DNA of 6,967 nt from Gammaproteobacteria bacterium (GCA_027293245.1 JAPUFZ010000343.1:1-6967), one strand, 5' to 3'. Positions 1-6,788 are shown, counted from the first letter of the stretch. Numbers and translations: made by a program. Notes: generated by a model from the sequence alone, not told the origin.

Positions 1-260
1 AACAGCACCTCGTCGGCTTCCTCAAGAGCTAACAGGGTTTGCCTGGCCATTAAGTCGTCCAGATCCTGTTTCTTGCCACTTAATCCACCGGTATCGACAA
101 TGATGAATTTCCTCGAACCACGCCGTCCGATCCCATACTGACGATCACGTGTTAATCCTGGCTCGCTCGCGACTATCGCATCACGACTACGAGTCAATAC
201 GTTGAAAAGGGTCGATTTACCTACATTGGGACGACCTATCAGTGCAACCACCGGAATCAT
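1..260 (-). CDS. der: Ribosome-assembly GTPase Der (EngA), N-terminal part, cut by window edge
   Basis: Der is an essential cytoplasmic GTPase with two tandem G domains and a KH-like domain that acts in 50S ribosomal subunit maturation. Only the first 86 codons are in the window and the gene continues past position 1. The translation starts [20 protein letters not shown]: the P-loop GRPNVGKS is at residues 9-16, the switch I segment GLTRDR at 35-40, and the G3 motif DTGG at 56-59. This is colinear with the start of the E. coli protein. The start at 260 is fixed by the conserved [16 protein letters not shown] opening; GGGG lies 8 nt upstream as a possible ribosome site. The gene is the last of the hisS-yfgM-bamB-der run, 43 nt after bamB, and the intervening DNA is a 21-bp tandem duplication. 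Nothing in the visible part looks damaged. Confidence 0.97.
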   Translation of the reverse strand, partial: MIPVVALIGRPNVGKSTLFNVLTRSRDAIVASEPGLTRDRQYGIGRRGSRKFIIVDTGGLSGKKQDLDDLMARQTLLALEEADEVL

Positions 261-295
261 TGTCGAAACCCCATTAGAACGGCTAGAAACCCCAT
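257..295 (-). promoter_or_regulatory. Possible 12-codon leader ORF overlapping the der start (ATGA)
   Basis: On the minus strand an ATG at 295-293 opens a short frame reading [12 protein letters not shown]. Its stop TGA (259-257) overlaps the der start ATG (260-258) as ATGA, the arrangement typical of translational coupling. A second in-frame ATG at 274-272 comes from the other copy of the 21-bp repeat, so the duplication lengthened the frame by exactly seven codons. No good Shine-Dalgarno is visible before either ATG. Chance is a real alternative for so short a frame, and the GGGG inside it may simply be the der ribosome site. Confidence 0.3.
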
Positions 296-306
296 TAGAA
301 CGGCTA
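265..306. repeat. Perfect 21-bp tandem duplication between bamB and der
   Basis: Two identical 21-bp units, 265-285 and 286-306, lie head to tail; each contains GAAACCCCATTAGAACGG followed by CTA. The bamB stop codon (TAG, 306-304) is the first triplet of one unit on the minus strand, so the second unit carries a duplicate TAG. Together the copies fill nearly the whole bamB-der gap. The perfect identity suggests a recent slippage duplication. Each copy also carries ATGGGG, so the der leader has two extra ATG codons in the same frame. Confidence 0.95.
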
Positions 307-1461
307 GGGAGTATAGATACCCAGTGAGGACAGCATACCTTCACTATCGATTACTAATACTCTATCTTGCCAGACCAGCGGCTGCGCGATATGGCGCGCC
401 TCGCTGGGACGAACGCGCCCTAGCAAGCTACCATCTGACTTGTCGAACCAGTGCACATAACCTTCCAGGTCGGCAACTACCAGCATGTTATTATCTATCA
501 GCAAAGGCGCCGTTATCTTGCGTGCATGCAATACTTCCTGCTTCCAGAATGCGCTTCCGGTTCTACGGTCAATAGACCATATATGGCTACTATCGTTACT
601 CAGGTAGAGGGCTTCTTCGTCGGCTACTATGGATTGATAGCTCGAAAATTTGCGCGACCACAATACATTGCCGTCGATGGCCTGAATCGCCGCAAGCCTT
701 CCCTGATAGGAACTGATATAAATGATACCGTCCTTCAGGATAAACTGTCCATCGAGATCGACCAGGCGTTCTATTTCAGTACGTCCGGCAGGATTACTAA
801 CCGTGGTATTCCATACCGTCTGCCCATCACTGCGACTAAATGCAGTTATCTTACCATCGTCAAATCCGGCGATGACCAGATCACCCTGCACCAGCGGCCG
901 ACTATTACCAGTTAATGACAGGGCCGGGACCCGACGAGATATAGTCCATTGAATACTACCGTCGAGCATCGACAGCGCCGATAGCTTACCATCCACAGTG
1001 CGCACGAAAACCTGCGCATCCGAGATCACCGGTACCGCACGAATCTCGCCATTCAACCGGATAGACCAACGCTGTCGGAGGTTATTTTCAAGAATGTCAT
1101 AGGCGTTTAAATCTCCGTTTCTCGAACTGGCGATGAGCACACCATCCTGGCCCGATAGTCCGGTGATAGCCTGCAGGCGAGTAAACGCATACCAGGTCAC
1201 CCTGCCATTTTTTGCATTGATACTCTGTACTTCTCCTTCGGTATCGATACTGAATATCTGGTCCTGAATCAGCAAGGGCTGCATATTATAGGATGCATTT
1301 TCGATTCCGGCGCCGGTATCTGTTCTCCAGTCAACCACCAGATACAATGGCGCATCTATTTTGGTCAAAGGCGCCGGTGGCTCGCTATTGTCTTTGTCGG
1401 TACAGGCTTGTTGCAGCAGCGAGGCGCCAATTATCACCAGGATCAAAACTCGATTTAGCAT
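304..1461 (-). CDS. bamB: Outer membrane assembly lipoprotein BamB
   Basis: BamB is the beta-propeller lipoprotein of the BAM complex, which folds beta-barrel proteins into the outer membrane. The 385-residue product starts with a short hydrophobic signal (residues 4-19) ending at Cys20. The lipobox LQQAC is unusual because Gln sits at -3. Thr21 at +2 is not the Asp that retains lipoproteins in the inner membrane, so outer-membrane sorting is expected. PQQ-like propeller blades recur with the pattern DGxxxW: NGRVTW (85-90), DGSIQW (167-172), DGQTVW (212-217), DGNVLW (263-268) and TGSAFW (301-306). The segment [11 protein letters not shown] (227-237) matches the conserved TxIxRLxDxD stretch of BamB. 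Length is close to the usual ~390. The start follows the yfgM stop by 3 nt, with AGG 7 nt upstream, so it is probably cotranscribed with yfgM and hisS. Its stop codon lies in the 21-bp repeat. Confidence 0.95.
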   Translation of the reverse strand: MLNRVLILVIIGASLLQQACTDKDNSEPPAPLTKIDAPLYLVVDWRTDTGAGIENASYNMQPLLIQDQIFSIDTEGEVQSINAKNGRVTWYAFTRLQAITGLSGQDGVLIASSRNGDLNAYDILENNLRQRWSIRLNGEIRAVPVISDAQVFVRTVDGKLSALSMLDGSIQWTISRRVPALSLTGNSRPLVQGDLVIAGFDDGKITAFSRSDGQTVWNTTVSNPAGRTEIERLVDLDGQFILKDGIIYISSYQGRLAAIQAIDGNVLWSRKFSSYQSIVADEEALYLSNDSSHIWSIDRRTGSAFWKQEVLHARKITAPLLIDNNMLVVADLEGYVHWFDKSDGSLLGRVRPSEARHIAQPLVWQDRVLVIDSEGMLSSLGIYTP

Positions 1462-1464
1462 GAA

Positions 1465-2088
1465 TTAACCTGCAGTTCCCAGGTCATCGAGCTTTTGCTG
1501 CAAAAATTCGGCATTTGCCGGCGCCGGGATTTCACCCTGGGCCTTTCGGTAAGCCCTCGCTGCCTCACCGTTTTTACTCAGGCTGGCGTAGATATCGCCC
1601 TTAAGCTCTTCCACGGCCGCACGAAAAGCAGGGGGAATTTCGACCGAGAGCGTCGCTAGCGCCTGCTCCGGCCGAGCCAATTGCAATTGAACAATAGCCA
1701 GTCGATTGCGGGCCAGAAATCCGAGCGGATTTTCACCCACCGAACCAATGATCTGTTCTAACTCGTGCCCGGCCTTTTCGTATTCACCATTTTCAACAAA
1801 ATTACGTGCGAGCGCGAATCGAGCGAGAATCGCGTACTCGGTATCGGAATATTCAGCAATCAGTATATTAGCCTGCAAATCTATAATGGCGCTATCACTG
1901 GTTTCGAGCGCAGTTACCATTTTGGTAAAATGTACCGAGGCAGCTTCTGCAGCGGCTTCGTGCATATCTACCCAATAGCGGTAGCCAAACAGGCCACTCA
2001 GGCCAATGACAATACCAGCTATTACTGCTCGGCCGTTTTCGTTCCACCACTGCTTCAGTTTTTCGACCTGTTCTTCGTCGGTTTCCAT
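1465..2088 (-). CDS. yfgM: YfgM-family Sec translocon ancillary protein
   Basis: YfgM is a single-pass inner-membrane protein that associates with SecYEG and the periplasmic chaperone network. The 207-residue product (E. coli about 206) has a short charged cytoplasmic N-terminus (METDEEQVEKLKQWWNENGR), one transmembrane helix at about 21-40 (AVIAGIVIGLSGLFGYRYWV), then an alanine-rich helical periplasmic domain of TPR-like repeats from about residue 45 to the end. The opening with EQVEKLKQWWxxNG and the hydrophobic segment straight after it are the hallmark of this family. It lies between hisS and bamB as in other gammaproteobacteria, 8 nt after hisS and 3 nt before bamB. The start at 2088 is supported by a strong GAGG 5 nt upstream. 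No defect is seen. Confidence 0.92.
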   Translation of the reverse strand: METDEEQVEKLKQWWNENGRAVIAGIVIGLSGLFGYRYWVDMHEAAAEAASVHFTKMVTALETSDSAIIDLQANILIAEYSDTEYAILARFALARNFVENGEYEKAGHELEQIIGSVGENPLGFLARNRLAIVQLQLARPEQALATLSVEIPPAFRAAVEELKGDIYASLSKNGEAARAYRKAQGEIPAPANAEFLQQKLDDLGTAG

Positions 2089-2099
2089 AATATCCTCTA
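2089..2099 (-). promoter_or_regulatory. yfgM ribosome binding site overlapping the hisS stop codon
   Basis: On the minus strand the sequence is TAGAGGATATTATG. The hisS stop TAG (2099-2097) provides the G of the Shine-Dalgarno GAGG (2097-2094), and ATG follows after a 5-nt spacer. Ribosomes finishing hisS therefore stop directly on the yfgM initiation site, which suggests coupled translation. It also fixes the yfgM start. Confidence 0.75.
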
Positions 2100-3380
2100 A
2101 ATATTACTTTGCTCTATCCAGGCCAACAGCCTGTCAGGCAAATCGACCTGTGCTATTTCTATTTGCTCAGTCTCTTCACGCAAAAATTTGACACTGACTG
2201 TTTGCGCTTCAATTTCTGATTCCCCCAGAATTAACGCAATCCGCGCACCTGACTTATCCGCTTTGCGCATTTGACTTTTAAAACTACCGCCACCAGAGTG
2301 AACCAGCATGGATAAGTTCGGCATAAAATCACGTAACGATTCTGATAATTTCTGTGCGACACGCGCCGATTGTTCGCCCCGAGAAAGCAAGTAGACATCA
2401 CAGGATTTTGCCGCATGCGCCTGGTCCTGATCGATCAGCATGGCGATGATTCGCTCACAGCCCATGGAAAATCCAGCCGCGGTGTTGGCGCGACCTCCCA
2501 GTTGTTCTACCAGTCCATCATAGCGCCCACCGCCACAAACCGTGCCCTGGGCCCCCAGGGTATTGGTGACCCATTCGAATACTGTATGGCAATAATAATC
2601 CAGCCCCCTGACCAGTCTCGGGTTCAGCTCGTATGAGACCCCGGCATAATCAAGTATTTCGGTTAACTGCGAAAAATGTTCACTGGACTGCTGATCGAGA
2701 TTGTCAATTAGCCGCGGCGCAGCATCGATTAAAGATTGCATCTCTGGATTCTTGCTATCCAGTATGCGTAACGGATTGGTTTCGAGCCGGCGAGCACTGT
2801 CTTCGTCGAGGGACTGGTAACAATCTCTGAAATAAGTCACCAGTTTTTGCCGGAATTTATTTCGACATTCACTGCTACCCAGGCTATTGATCTGTAATTC
2901 GATACCCTGGAGGCCAAGCCGATTCCAGAAACGCTCGGCGAGAAAAATCAATTCAGCCTCTATATCGGCACCGGCCATACCGAAAGTCTCGGCGCCCAAT
3001 TGATAAAACTGGCGATATCGACCTTTTTGTGGTCGTTCATGACGGAACATAGGTCCCCAGTACCAGAGCCGGAGCTGCGCATCATTCAGCAATCCGTTTT
3101 CAAGCCCTGCCCGCACGACGCCCGCAGTATTTTCCGGGCGCAGACTCAGGCTGTCGCCATTTCGATCGGAGAAGCTGTACATTTCTTTTTCGACGATATC
3201 GGTAACTTCACCGATAGAACGTTGAAACAGGGCAGTTTTTTCCACGATCGGGGTGCGAATCTGCTGGTAGCCATAGGATTCAGCCAATCTCCGGTAGCTA
3301 TCTTCAAGCTGGTTCCAGACAGGCATGTCAACCGGCAGAATATCGTGCATTCCGCGAATCACCTGAATTTGATCGTTCAT
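2097..3380 (-). CDS. hisS: Histidine--tRNA ligase (HisRS)
   Basis: HisRS is the class II synthetase that charges tRNA-His with histidine in the cytoplasm. The 427-residue product begins MNDQIQVIRGMHDILP, the usual family opening, and length is normal (about 424). The motif 2 region includes RPENTAGVVRA (81-91) and FRHERPQKGRYRQF (112-125), with the arginine that contacts ATP. The histidine-specific signatures are LVRGLDYYCHTVFEW (256-270) and CGGGRYDGL (282-290). Motif 3 is AAGFSMGCERI (301-311), with the conserved ER pair but Cys before it where Leu, Met or Val is more usual. The C-terminal anticodon-binding domain covers about 325-427. An AGG 7 nt before the ATG supports the start. It heads the hisS-yfgM-bamB-der run. 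The gene normally just upstream, ispG, is missing. Confidence 0.98.
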   Translation of the reverse strand: MNDQIQVIRGMHDILPVDMPVWNQLEDSYRRLAESYGYQQIRTPIVEKTALFQRSIGEVTDIVEKEMYSFSDRNGDSLSLRPENTAGVVRAGLENGLLNDAQLRLWYWGPMFRHERPQKGRYRQFYQLGAETFGMAGADIEAELIFLAERFWNRLGLQGIELQINSLGSSECRNKFRQKLVTYFRDCYQSLDEDSARRLETNPLRILDSKNPEMQSLIDAAPRLIDNLDQQSSEHFSQLTEILDYAGVSYELNPRLVRGLDYYCHTVFEWVTNTLGAQGTVCGGGRYDGLVEQLGGRANTAAGFSMGCERIIAMLIDQDQAHAAKSCDVYLLSRGEQSARVAQKLSESLRDFMPNLSMLVHSGGGSFKSQMRKADKSGARIALILGESEIEAQTVSVKFLREETEQIEIAQVDLPDRLLAWIEQSNI

Positions 3381-3510
3381 GATTTACCTGGAAATATCAC
3401 ACCGGCAACAAAGGACAGCAGTAATCTGCAATTTGAATAAATAACAAACATGGCTTACGAAATTTTGATATCGTTTTGAAAAACCATATCGATGTCACCG
3501 TCTTCGAACA
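3381..3510. other. hisS-rodZ intergenic gap at the usual position of ispG
   Basis: This 130-bp AT-rich stretch has no ORF and no residue of IspG that I can recognise in any frame. It contains an imperfect palindrome at 3467-3490 (GATATCGTTTT, 2-nt loop, AAAACCATATC; one mismatch in 11 pairs). There is no run of T after it in the minus direction, so it is not a convincing rho-independent terminator. A promoter for hisS may lie here, but I see no clear -35/-10 pair. Confidence 0.6.
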
Positions 3511-4629
3511 CTATCCGCCTACCTTAATCCGTACGGTATTGTCACTTCTGATACGACTAATAATATCAATTGGTTCATCATTAAAGCTAACTTCAACGCC
3601 ATAACCATTGCCCAGGAAAATCGTGAACGGTGCCTTGCCGGTCAAATTAAACTTCTGATAGGCGCGTGCCAGTCTGTACACCAGGCGGTTTCCATTGGCA
3701 TCGTTAATTTCGACCCAGGAATCCGCGTTAACAACCAAACCAAGCTGGTCTGAACCTGCGGCCATACGCGTGATAGTATCGGATAGTTCAACTGGCTCGG
3801 CATCTGATTCCTGTTCCGCTTCGCTTTCCACTTCCGCCTCGATCTGAACAGTATCATCCGGCGCCGGTACAGGTTCGGCAGTTGTCAAAACAGCGACCTC
3901 AATATCCACTTCGACCGCTGCAGGGACATTAACCTCTACGGGTGTTTCTGGGCTGTCTGTCACTTCCGATGAATCGGTTACGATCGATGAGTCTGTTACG
4001 ACGACTGGCGTGTCCGCCGCCGATGTGTCTGTTACGGCCACTGAGTCGATTACGGGTGCTGAGACGGTCAGGCCTGGTGTGTCTGTTACCGATGTGTAGA
4101 CAGTAACTTCAGATTCGGCTTCAATTTCTAAGCGCTGGGTTTCCTCAGCTATTTCAACCGGGTCAATTTCGGTGGTCTGCTGTGCGTCCAGAGATACCAC
4201 ATCGGTCGTGGTCTGGTATTTATTCCACCACCAGACAGCCAGTAAAGCGCTCAGTAGAATAATAACCAGGTAGGTAACCCATTTGATGCGTCTATCCGAC
4301 GTCGATATCTCCGGTAGCAGTTTACTGGTAGAAGCAATCGGTGGATCGTCGTTGGAATAATACTCGACATATTGTTGAATCATTTCATTTTCGTCGAGAG
4401 AAACCATCCTGGCATAGGCCCTTAAATAGCCCTTGACGAAAATGGGGGCGGTTATATCACTGAAATTATTTTCTTCGATTGCCTCTACGATGCCGGTACT
4501 CAAGTGCATACGAGATGCTACATCCTCAAGCGACATTCCCATTTCAATTCTGCCGGCCCGCAACAGGTCTCCAGGCCCATTGCTGGTGGACTTGATATCT
4601 TCTTCCTGGGTGGTATCTGAAACTGCCAT
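3511..4629 (-). CDS. rodZ: Cytoskeletal protein RodZ
   Basis: RodZ is a bitopic inner-membrane protein that binds MreB through its cytoplasmic HTH domain and supports rod shape and the elongasome. In the 372-residue product the N-terminal HTH_25-type domain spans about 19-90 (GDLLRAGRIEMGMSLEDVASRM at its start, then IFVKGYLRAYARM at 63-75). Basic residues DRRIK precede the transmembrane helix at about 116-135, which ends WWWNKYQ. A long acidic, Thr/Ser/Val-rich periplasmic linker covers about 140-285. The C-terminal DUF4115 beta domain is at about 295-370 (VNADSWVEINDANGNRLVYRL). The linker contains a VTD repeat with a 6-residue period. The start lies 1 nt after the pilF stop, with no good Shine-Dalgarno, so translation is probably coupled to pilF. 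The order pilF-rodZ is conserved in the class. Confidence 0.95.
   Translation of the reverse strand: MAVSDTTQEEDIKSTSNGPGDLLRAGRIEMGMSLEDVASRMHLSTGIVEAIEENNFSDITAPIFVKGYLRAYARMVSLDENEMIQQYVEYYSNDDPPIASTSKLLPEISTSDRRIKWVTYLVIILLSALLAVWWWNKYQTTTDVVSLDAQQTTEIDPVEIAEETQRLEIEAESEVTVYTSVTDTPGLTVSAPVIDSVAVTDTSAADTPVVVTDSSIVTDSSEVTDSPETPVEVNVPAAVEVDIEVAVLTTAEPVPAPDDTVQIEAEVESEAEQESDAEPVELSDTITRMAAGSDQLGLVVNADSWVEINDANGNRLVYRLARAYQKFNLTGKAPFTIFLGNGYGVEVSFNDEPIDIISRIRSDNTVRIKVGG
3955..4089 (-). repeat. Degenerate 18-bp repeats coding VTD hexads in the RodZ linker
   Basis: Within rodZ, the triplet Val-Thr-Asp recurs at residues 181, 199, 211, 217 and 223, that is at DNA spacings of 54, 36, 18 and 18 nt, all multiples of 18. 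The forward-strand cores are GTCTGTTAC or close variants (4081, 4027, 3991, 3973 as ATCGGTTAC, 3955 as GTCTGTCAC). This looks like an old tandem array of a six-codon unit (VTDSSx) that has diverged, lengthening the periplasmic linker. Confidence 0.7.
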
Positions 4630-4630
4630 T

Positions 4631-5380
4631 TTAGTTTAGCGCCAACCAGGATTTATATTCGTCCGAATCAGGGAAATCTTTCTGCAGTCTGCCTGCAAGT
4701 TCCTCGACGGCCAGGTTGTTGCCCAGTTGCCGCTCTGTCCTGATAGACAACCAAAGACTACTGGCCGTCGGTTTTGCTACCAGGTGGAAACGATCGATAT
4801 ATCTTTTTGCATCTTTGAAATTTTGATCGTCATAAAACAGCTCGGCCATACTAAACACTGCAATTGGAAAATCATTTTTCGCGGCCAGGGCTTTTCTCAG
4901 GTAAACGCGTGCCCTCTCGACTTCCTTAATCCTGATCAGGCACAATGCAGCATTGGTATAGGCAAATTCCGGCGTGCTATACAATGGATTTTTAAGCGCC
5001 TGTAAAAAATAGGCCTCTGACTCTGCTTCCCGGTTATTACGGCATAAAAATGCGCCATAATTATTTGCTGCCTGGGAATTGTCAGGATCAAGTTCAGTGG
5101 CAATTTTGTAATGCTCTTCTGCTTTTTCCGTCTGTGCAAGGCGATCCTGGAGAATCGCATAGGCGTTATGCGCCGAGGCTGATTCAGGGTCCTGACGTAA
5201 GGCTTTTTTCAGTTTTTCACTCGCTAATACCATATTGTTTTGCTGTAAATAACCGATACCGAGTTGCACGTTGATTTTACTGGCCGCCTCGTTTGGCTCA
5301 TCCTGGGGATCGACTACTACACAGCCAGACAGGAACACAAGCGTTAAATATATTAACCAGGGCCTGGGGAAGCGTTCCAT
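4631..5380 (-). CDS. pilF: Type IV pilus biogenesis/stability lipoprotein PilF (PilW)
   Basis: PilF/PilW is an outer-membrane TPR lipoprotein that acts as pilotin for the type IV pilus secretin PilQ. I place the start at 5380, giving 249 residues: MERFPRPWLIYLTLVFLSGC is a complete lipoprotein signal with lipobox LSGC and acylated Cys20, and Val at +2 fits outer-membrane sorting. GGTG lies a few nt upstream. TPR repeats run from about residue 34 onward, including NVQLGIGYLQQNNMVLASEK (37-56), the next at about 68-101 (HNAYAILQDRLAQTEKAEEHY) and further ones at 102-200. The frame stays open back to an ATG at 5491, but those 37 codons fall mostly in the palindromic element and would bury the signal peptide, so I reject that start. 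rlmN, which often precedes this gene, is not seen. It probably forms an operon with rodZ. Confidence 0.92.
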   Translation of the reverse strand: MERFPRPWLIYLTLVFLSGCVVVDPQDEPNEAASKINVQLGIGYLQQNNMVLASEKLKKALRQDPESASAHNAYAILQDRLAQTEKAEEHYKIATELDPDNSQAANNYGAFLCRNNREAESEAYFLQALKNPLYSTPEFAYTNAALCLIRIKEVERARVYLRKALAAKNDFPIAVFSMAELFYDDQNFKDAKRYIDRFHLVAKPTASSLWLSIRTERQLGNNLAVEELAGRLQKDFPDSDEYKSWLALN

Positions 5381-5400
5381 ATTCACCAAATTCGACAGAT

Positions 5401-5571
5401 GCCTAGGAGCCTGTCCGAGAATAGGAGTCGTAGCGAGGGAAAGCCATTTTGAGTTCATTTTTTCGGTCATTTGAGGCGAATAGTTACTCATATTTAACGA
5501 AAATGAGCGGGAAAATGGGCCAAAATGGCTTTTCTGCAGTAGACTTTCTATTCTCGGACAGGCTCCTAGGC
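5401..5571. mobile_element. MITE-like imperfect palindrome with perfect 24-bp terminal inverted repeats
   Basis: The ends 5401-5424 and 5548-5571 are exact reverse complements over 24 bp (core GAGCCTGTCCGAGAATAG). Inside, AAGCCATTTT (5441-5450) pairs exactly with 5522-5531 in register, and the CATTTT..CG.TCATTT blocks on each side pair after a 1-nt shift, so most of the element can fold on itself. CTAG occurs symmetrically at 5403-5406 and 5566-5569. Because CTAG is itself palindromic it could be a 4-bp target duplication, leaving a 159-bp body at 5407-5565. There is no transposase inside. The element lies 20 nt from the pilF start and 24 nt from the BKACE start, so any promoter of either gene must be in it or squeezed beside it. 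It could also serve as a bidirectional hairpin. Element family not identified. Confidence 0.85.
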
Positions 5572-5595
5572 GGATTCATTTACCCAAAGAGATTA

Positions 5596-6474
5596 ATGAG
5601 CATGAATTACGACGTTATTATTACCTGTGCTGTTACCGGTGCAGGAGATACCACCAGCAGAAGCAACCTGGTACCGATCACGCCGGAACAGATCGCTAAT
5701 TCAGCGATTGAGGCGGCCAAAGCCGGCGCTGCCGTGGTGCATGTGCACGTACGCGACCCGGAGACTGGTCAGGGATCACGCGATCCGGAACTGTTCAAAC
5801 AAACTGTCGGCCTGATCCGCGATAGCGGTGTCGACATGGTAATCAACCTGACCGCGGGCATGGGTGGCGACTGGGTACCGAGCGAAGACGATCCTTCGAT
5901 GCCTGGACCGGGGACCGATATGATAGGACCCGAAGAACGCCTCGCGCATGTGGTCGCCTGTCAACCGGATATCTGCAGCCTCGACTGCGGCACGATGAAT
6001 TTCGGTGGTAATTACACTTATATCAATACCCCGCCCTACCTGCGCACGATGGCAAAAATGGCCCAGGAAATAGGAGTTAAGCCCGAACTGGAAGTTTTCG
6101 ACCTGGGGCAAATCAGACTCGCCCGCAGCTTGATCGATGACGGTCTGATCGATGCGCCACCGATGTTCCAGATCTGCCTCGGCATCCCCTGGGGCGCAGG
6201 CGCCGACACCGAAACCATGTCGGCGATGAAAGCGGCATTACCCGCCGATGCTATCTGGGCAGGTTTTGGTATATCCAGAATGGAGATGCCGATGGTAGCC
6301 CAGGCAGTATTACTGGGCGGCAATGTGCGCGTTGGCCTGGAAGATAATATTTTTCTCGACAAGGGTGTGCTGGCCAGCAATGGCATGCTGGTAGAGCGTG
6401 CAGTGGAGATTATCGAACGCCTCGGCGCCAGGGTTGTCGGCCCCGACGAGGCCAGGGCAATAATGAAGCTTTGA
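5596..6474 (+). CDS. BKACE (DUF849) beta-keto acid cleavage enzyme, possibly dehydrocarnitine-cleaving
   Basis: BKACE enzymes are zinc-dependent TIM-barrel proteins that condense a beta-keto acid with acetyl-CoA and cleave it to acetoacetate plus a new acyl-CoA. The 292-residue product opens [17 protein letters not shown] (7-23), the family start. The zinc-binding HVH motif is at 49-51 ([12 protein letters not shown]), followed by NLTAGMGGD (84-92), KPELEVFD (162-169), CLGIPWGA (194-201) and [11 protein letters not shown] (241-251), with the conserved acidic pair Glu249-Asp250. From memory of related proteins, the GAGDTT and IPWGA segments resemble the Pseudomonas CdhC group (3-dehydrocarnitine to betainyl-CoA); that substrate is inference only, as no carnitine genes are nearby. 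The start at 5596 (MSMNYD) has GAG 4 nt upstream; 5602 is an alternative. The open frame back to 5449 runs through the palindrome and is not credible as coding. No terminator is seen downstream. Confidence 0.9.
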   Translation: MSMNYDVIITCAVTGAGDTTSRSNLVPITPEQIANSAIEAAKAGAAVVHVHVRDPETGQGSRDPELFKQTVGLIRDSGVDMVINLTAGMGGDWVPSEDDPSMPGPGTDMIGPEERLAHVVACQPDICSLDCGTMNFGGNYTYINTPPYLRTMAKMAQEIGVKPELEVFDLGQIRLARSLIDDGLIDAPPMFQICLGIPWGAGADTETMSAMKAALPADAIWAGFGISRMEMPMVAQAVLLGGNVRVGLEDNIFLDKGVLASNGMLVERAVEIIERLGARVVGPDEARAIMKL

Positions 6475-6608
6475 AAGTTGAACCGCTAAGCACCAGGTAA
6501 CGCGACAATTTCAGATGGTAACCGTCTTTACTCAGCCAGGTCAGCCTTATATCTTCCTTGATAGACATAACCCACGCGCCTGAACTCCCGGTTGAAACTC
6601 AATAATAG

Positions 6609-6618
6609 GGGACGTGCC
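6609..6618. repeat. Target site duplication, left copy (GGGACGTGCC)
   Basis: The ten bases GGGACGTGCC directly precede the left inverted repeat and recur exactly after the right one at 6789-6798. The following G/G extends the match to 11 bp, depending on where the element end is drawn. Removing the element plus one copy (180 bp) rejoins the transposase relic in frame, which supports true duplication on insertion. Confidence 0.8.
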
Positions 6619-6788
6619 GAATGGCACTGCCTTAAGCCCAAATTAGCCTCATCCCGGCCTCCGAGCCGGGATCCAGGGTCGCTGAAAGCAAGCAATTTAC
6701 TGGATACCGGCGGTCCGACGTTTCGGTCAAGCCCGGGATGACGATACTTTTGATTTATAGTGATTTTACCCTTAAGGCAGTGCCATTC
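6619..6788. mobile_element. 170-bp MITE-like element with 18-bp inverted repeats, inserted in the transposase relic
   Basis: The ends GAATGGCACTGCCTTAAG (6619-6636) and CTTAAGGCAGTGCCATTC (6771-6788) are perfect 18-bp inverted repeats. They are flanked by the exact direct repeat GGGACGTGCC on each side. The interior has no transposase and is mostly occupied by a REP-like inverted pair (6649-6741). A 10-11-bp duplication would fit IS4-family elements, but I cannot name the parent element. The perfect ends and target duplication suggest the insertion is fairly young compared with the decayed gene it entered. It is 170 bp, and with the 10-bp duplication adds 180 bp, exactly 60 codons, which explains the misleading 136-codon open frame at 6528-6938. 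Confidence 0.85.
6649..6741. repeat. Pair of inverted REP-like palindromes (BIME-like)
   Basis: The left unit is a perfect hairpin, ATCCCGGC (6651-6658), loop CTCCGA, GCCGGGAT (6665-6672), followed by CCAG. The right unit is inverted: CTGGAT (6700-6705) matches ATCCAG (6671-6676), and CCGGGATGA (6733-6741) matches TCATCCCGG (6649-6657). The right unit reads TCATCCCGGGCTTGACC on the minus strand, a sequence type I know as a very common extragenic repeat in proteobacteria, with a degenerate second half. Head-to-head REP pairs of this kind are the usual substrates of RAYT transposases. Confidence 0.7.

Noticed and set aside
451..915. Plus-strand open frames opposite bamB
   Set aside because: They are antisense shadows of a well-supported gene and show no family motif or ribosome site.
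3467..3490. Imperfect palindrome as rodZ terminator
   Set aside because: The stem is AT-rich with one mismatch, and no T-run follows on the minus strand.
5418..5429. 12-bp match AGAATAGGAGTC shared (inverted) with 6840-6851, suggesting a common element
   Set aside because: A 12-bp match is expected by chance a few times in a window this size, and the surrounding sequence does not match.
5381..5491. Extended N-terminus of PilF
   Set aside because: It would place 37 residues before a complete lipoprotein signal peptide, and most of it is encoded by the palindromic element.
5449..5595. Extended N-terminus of the BKACE protein
   Set aside because: The extension is encoded largely by the palindromic element, and the family opening starts at about 5596.
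6475..6530. Terminator after the BKACE gene
   Set aside because: No GC-rich stem with a T-run is seen; the sequence is better explained as the 3' part of the transposase relic.
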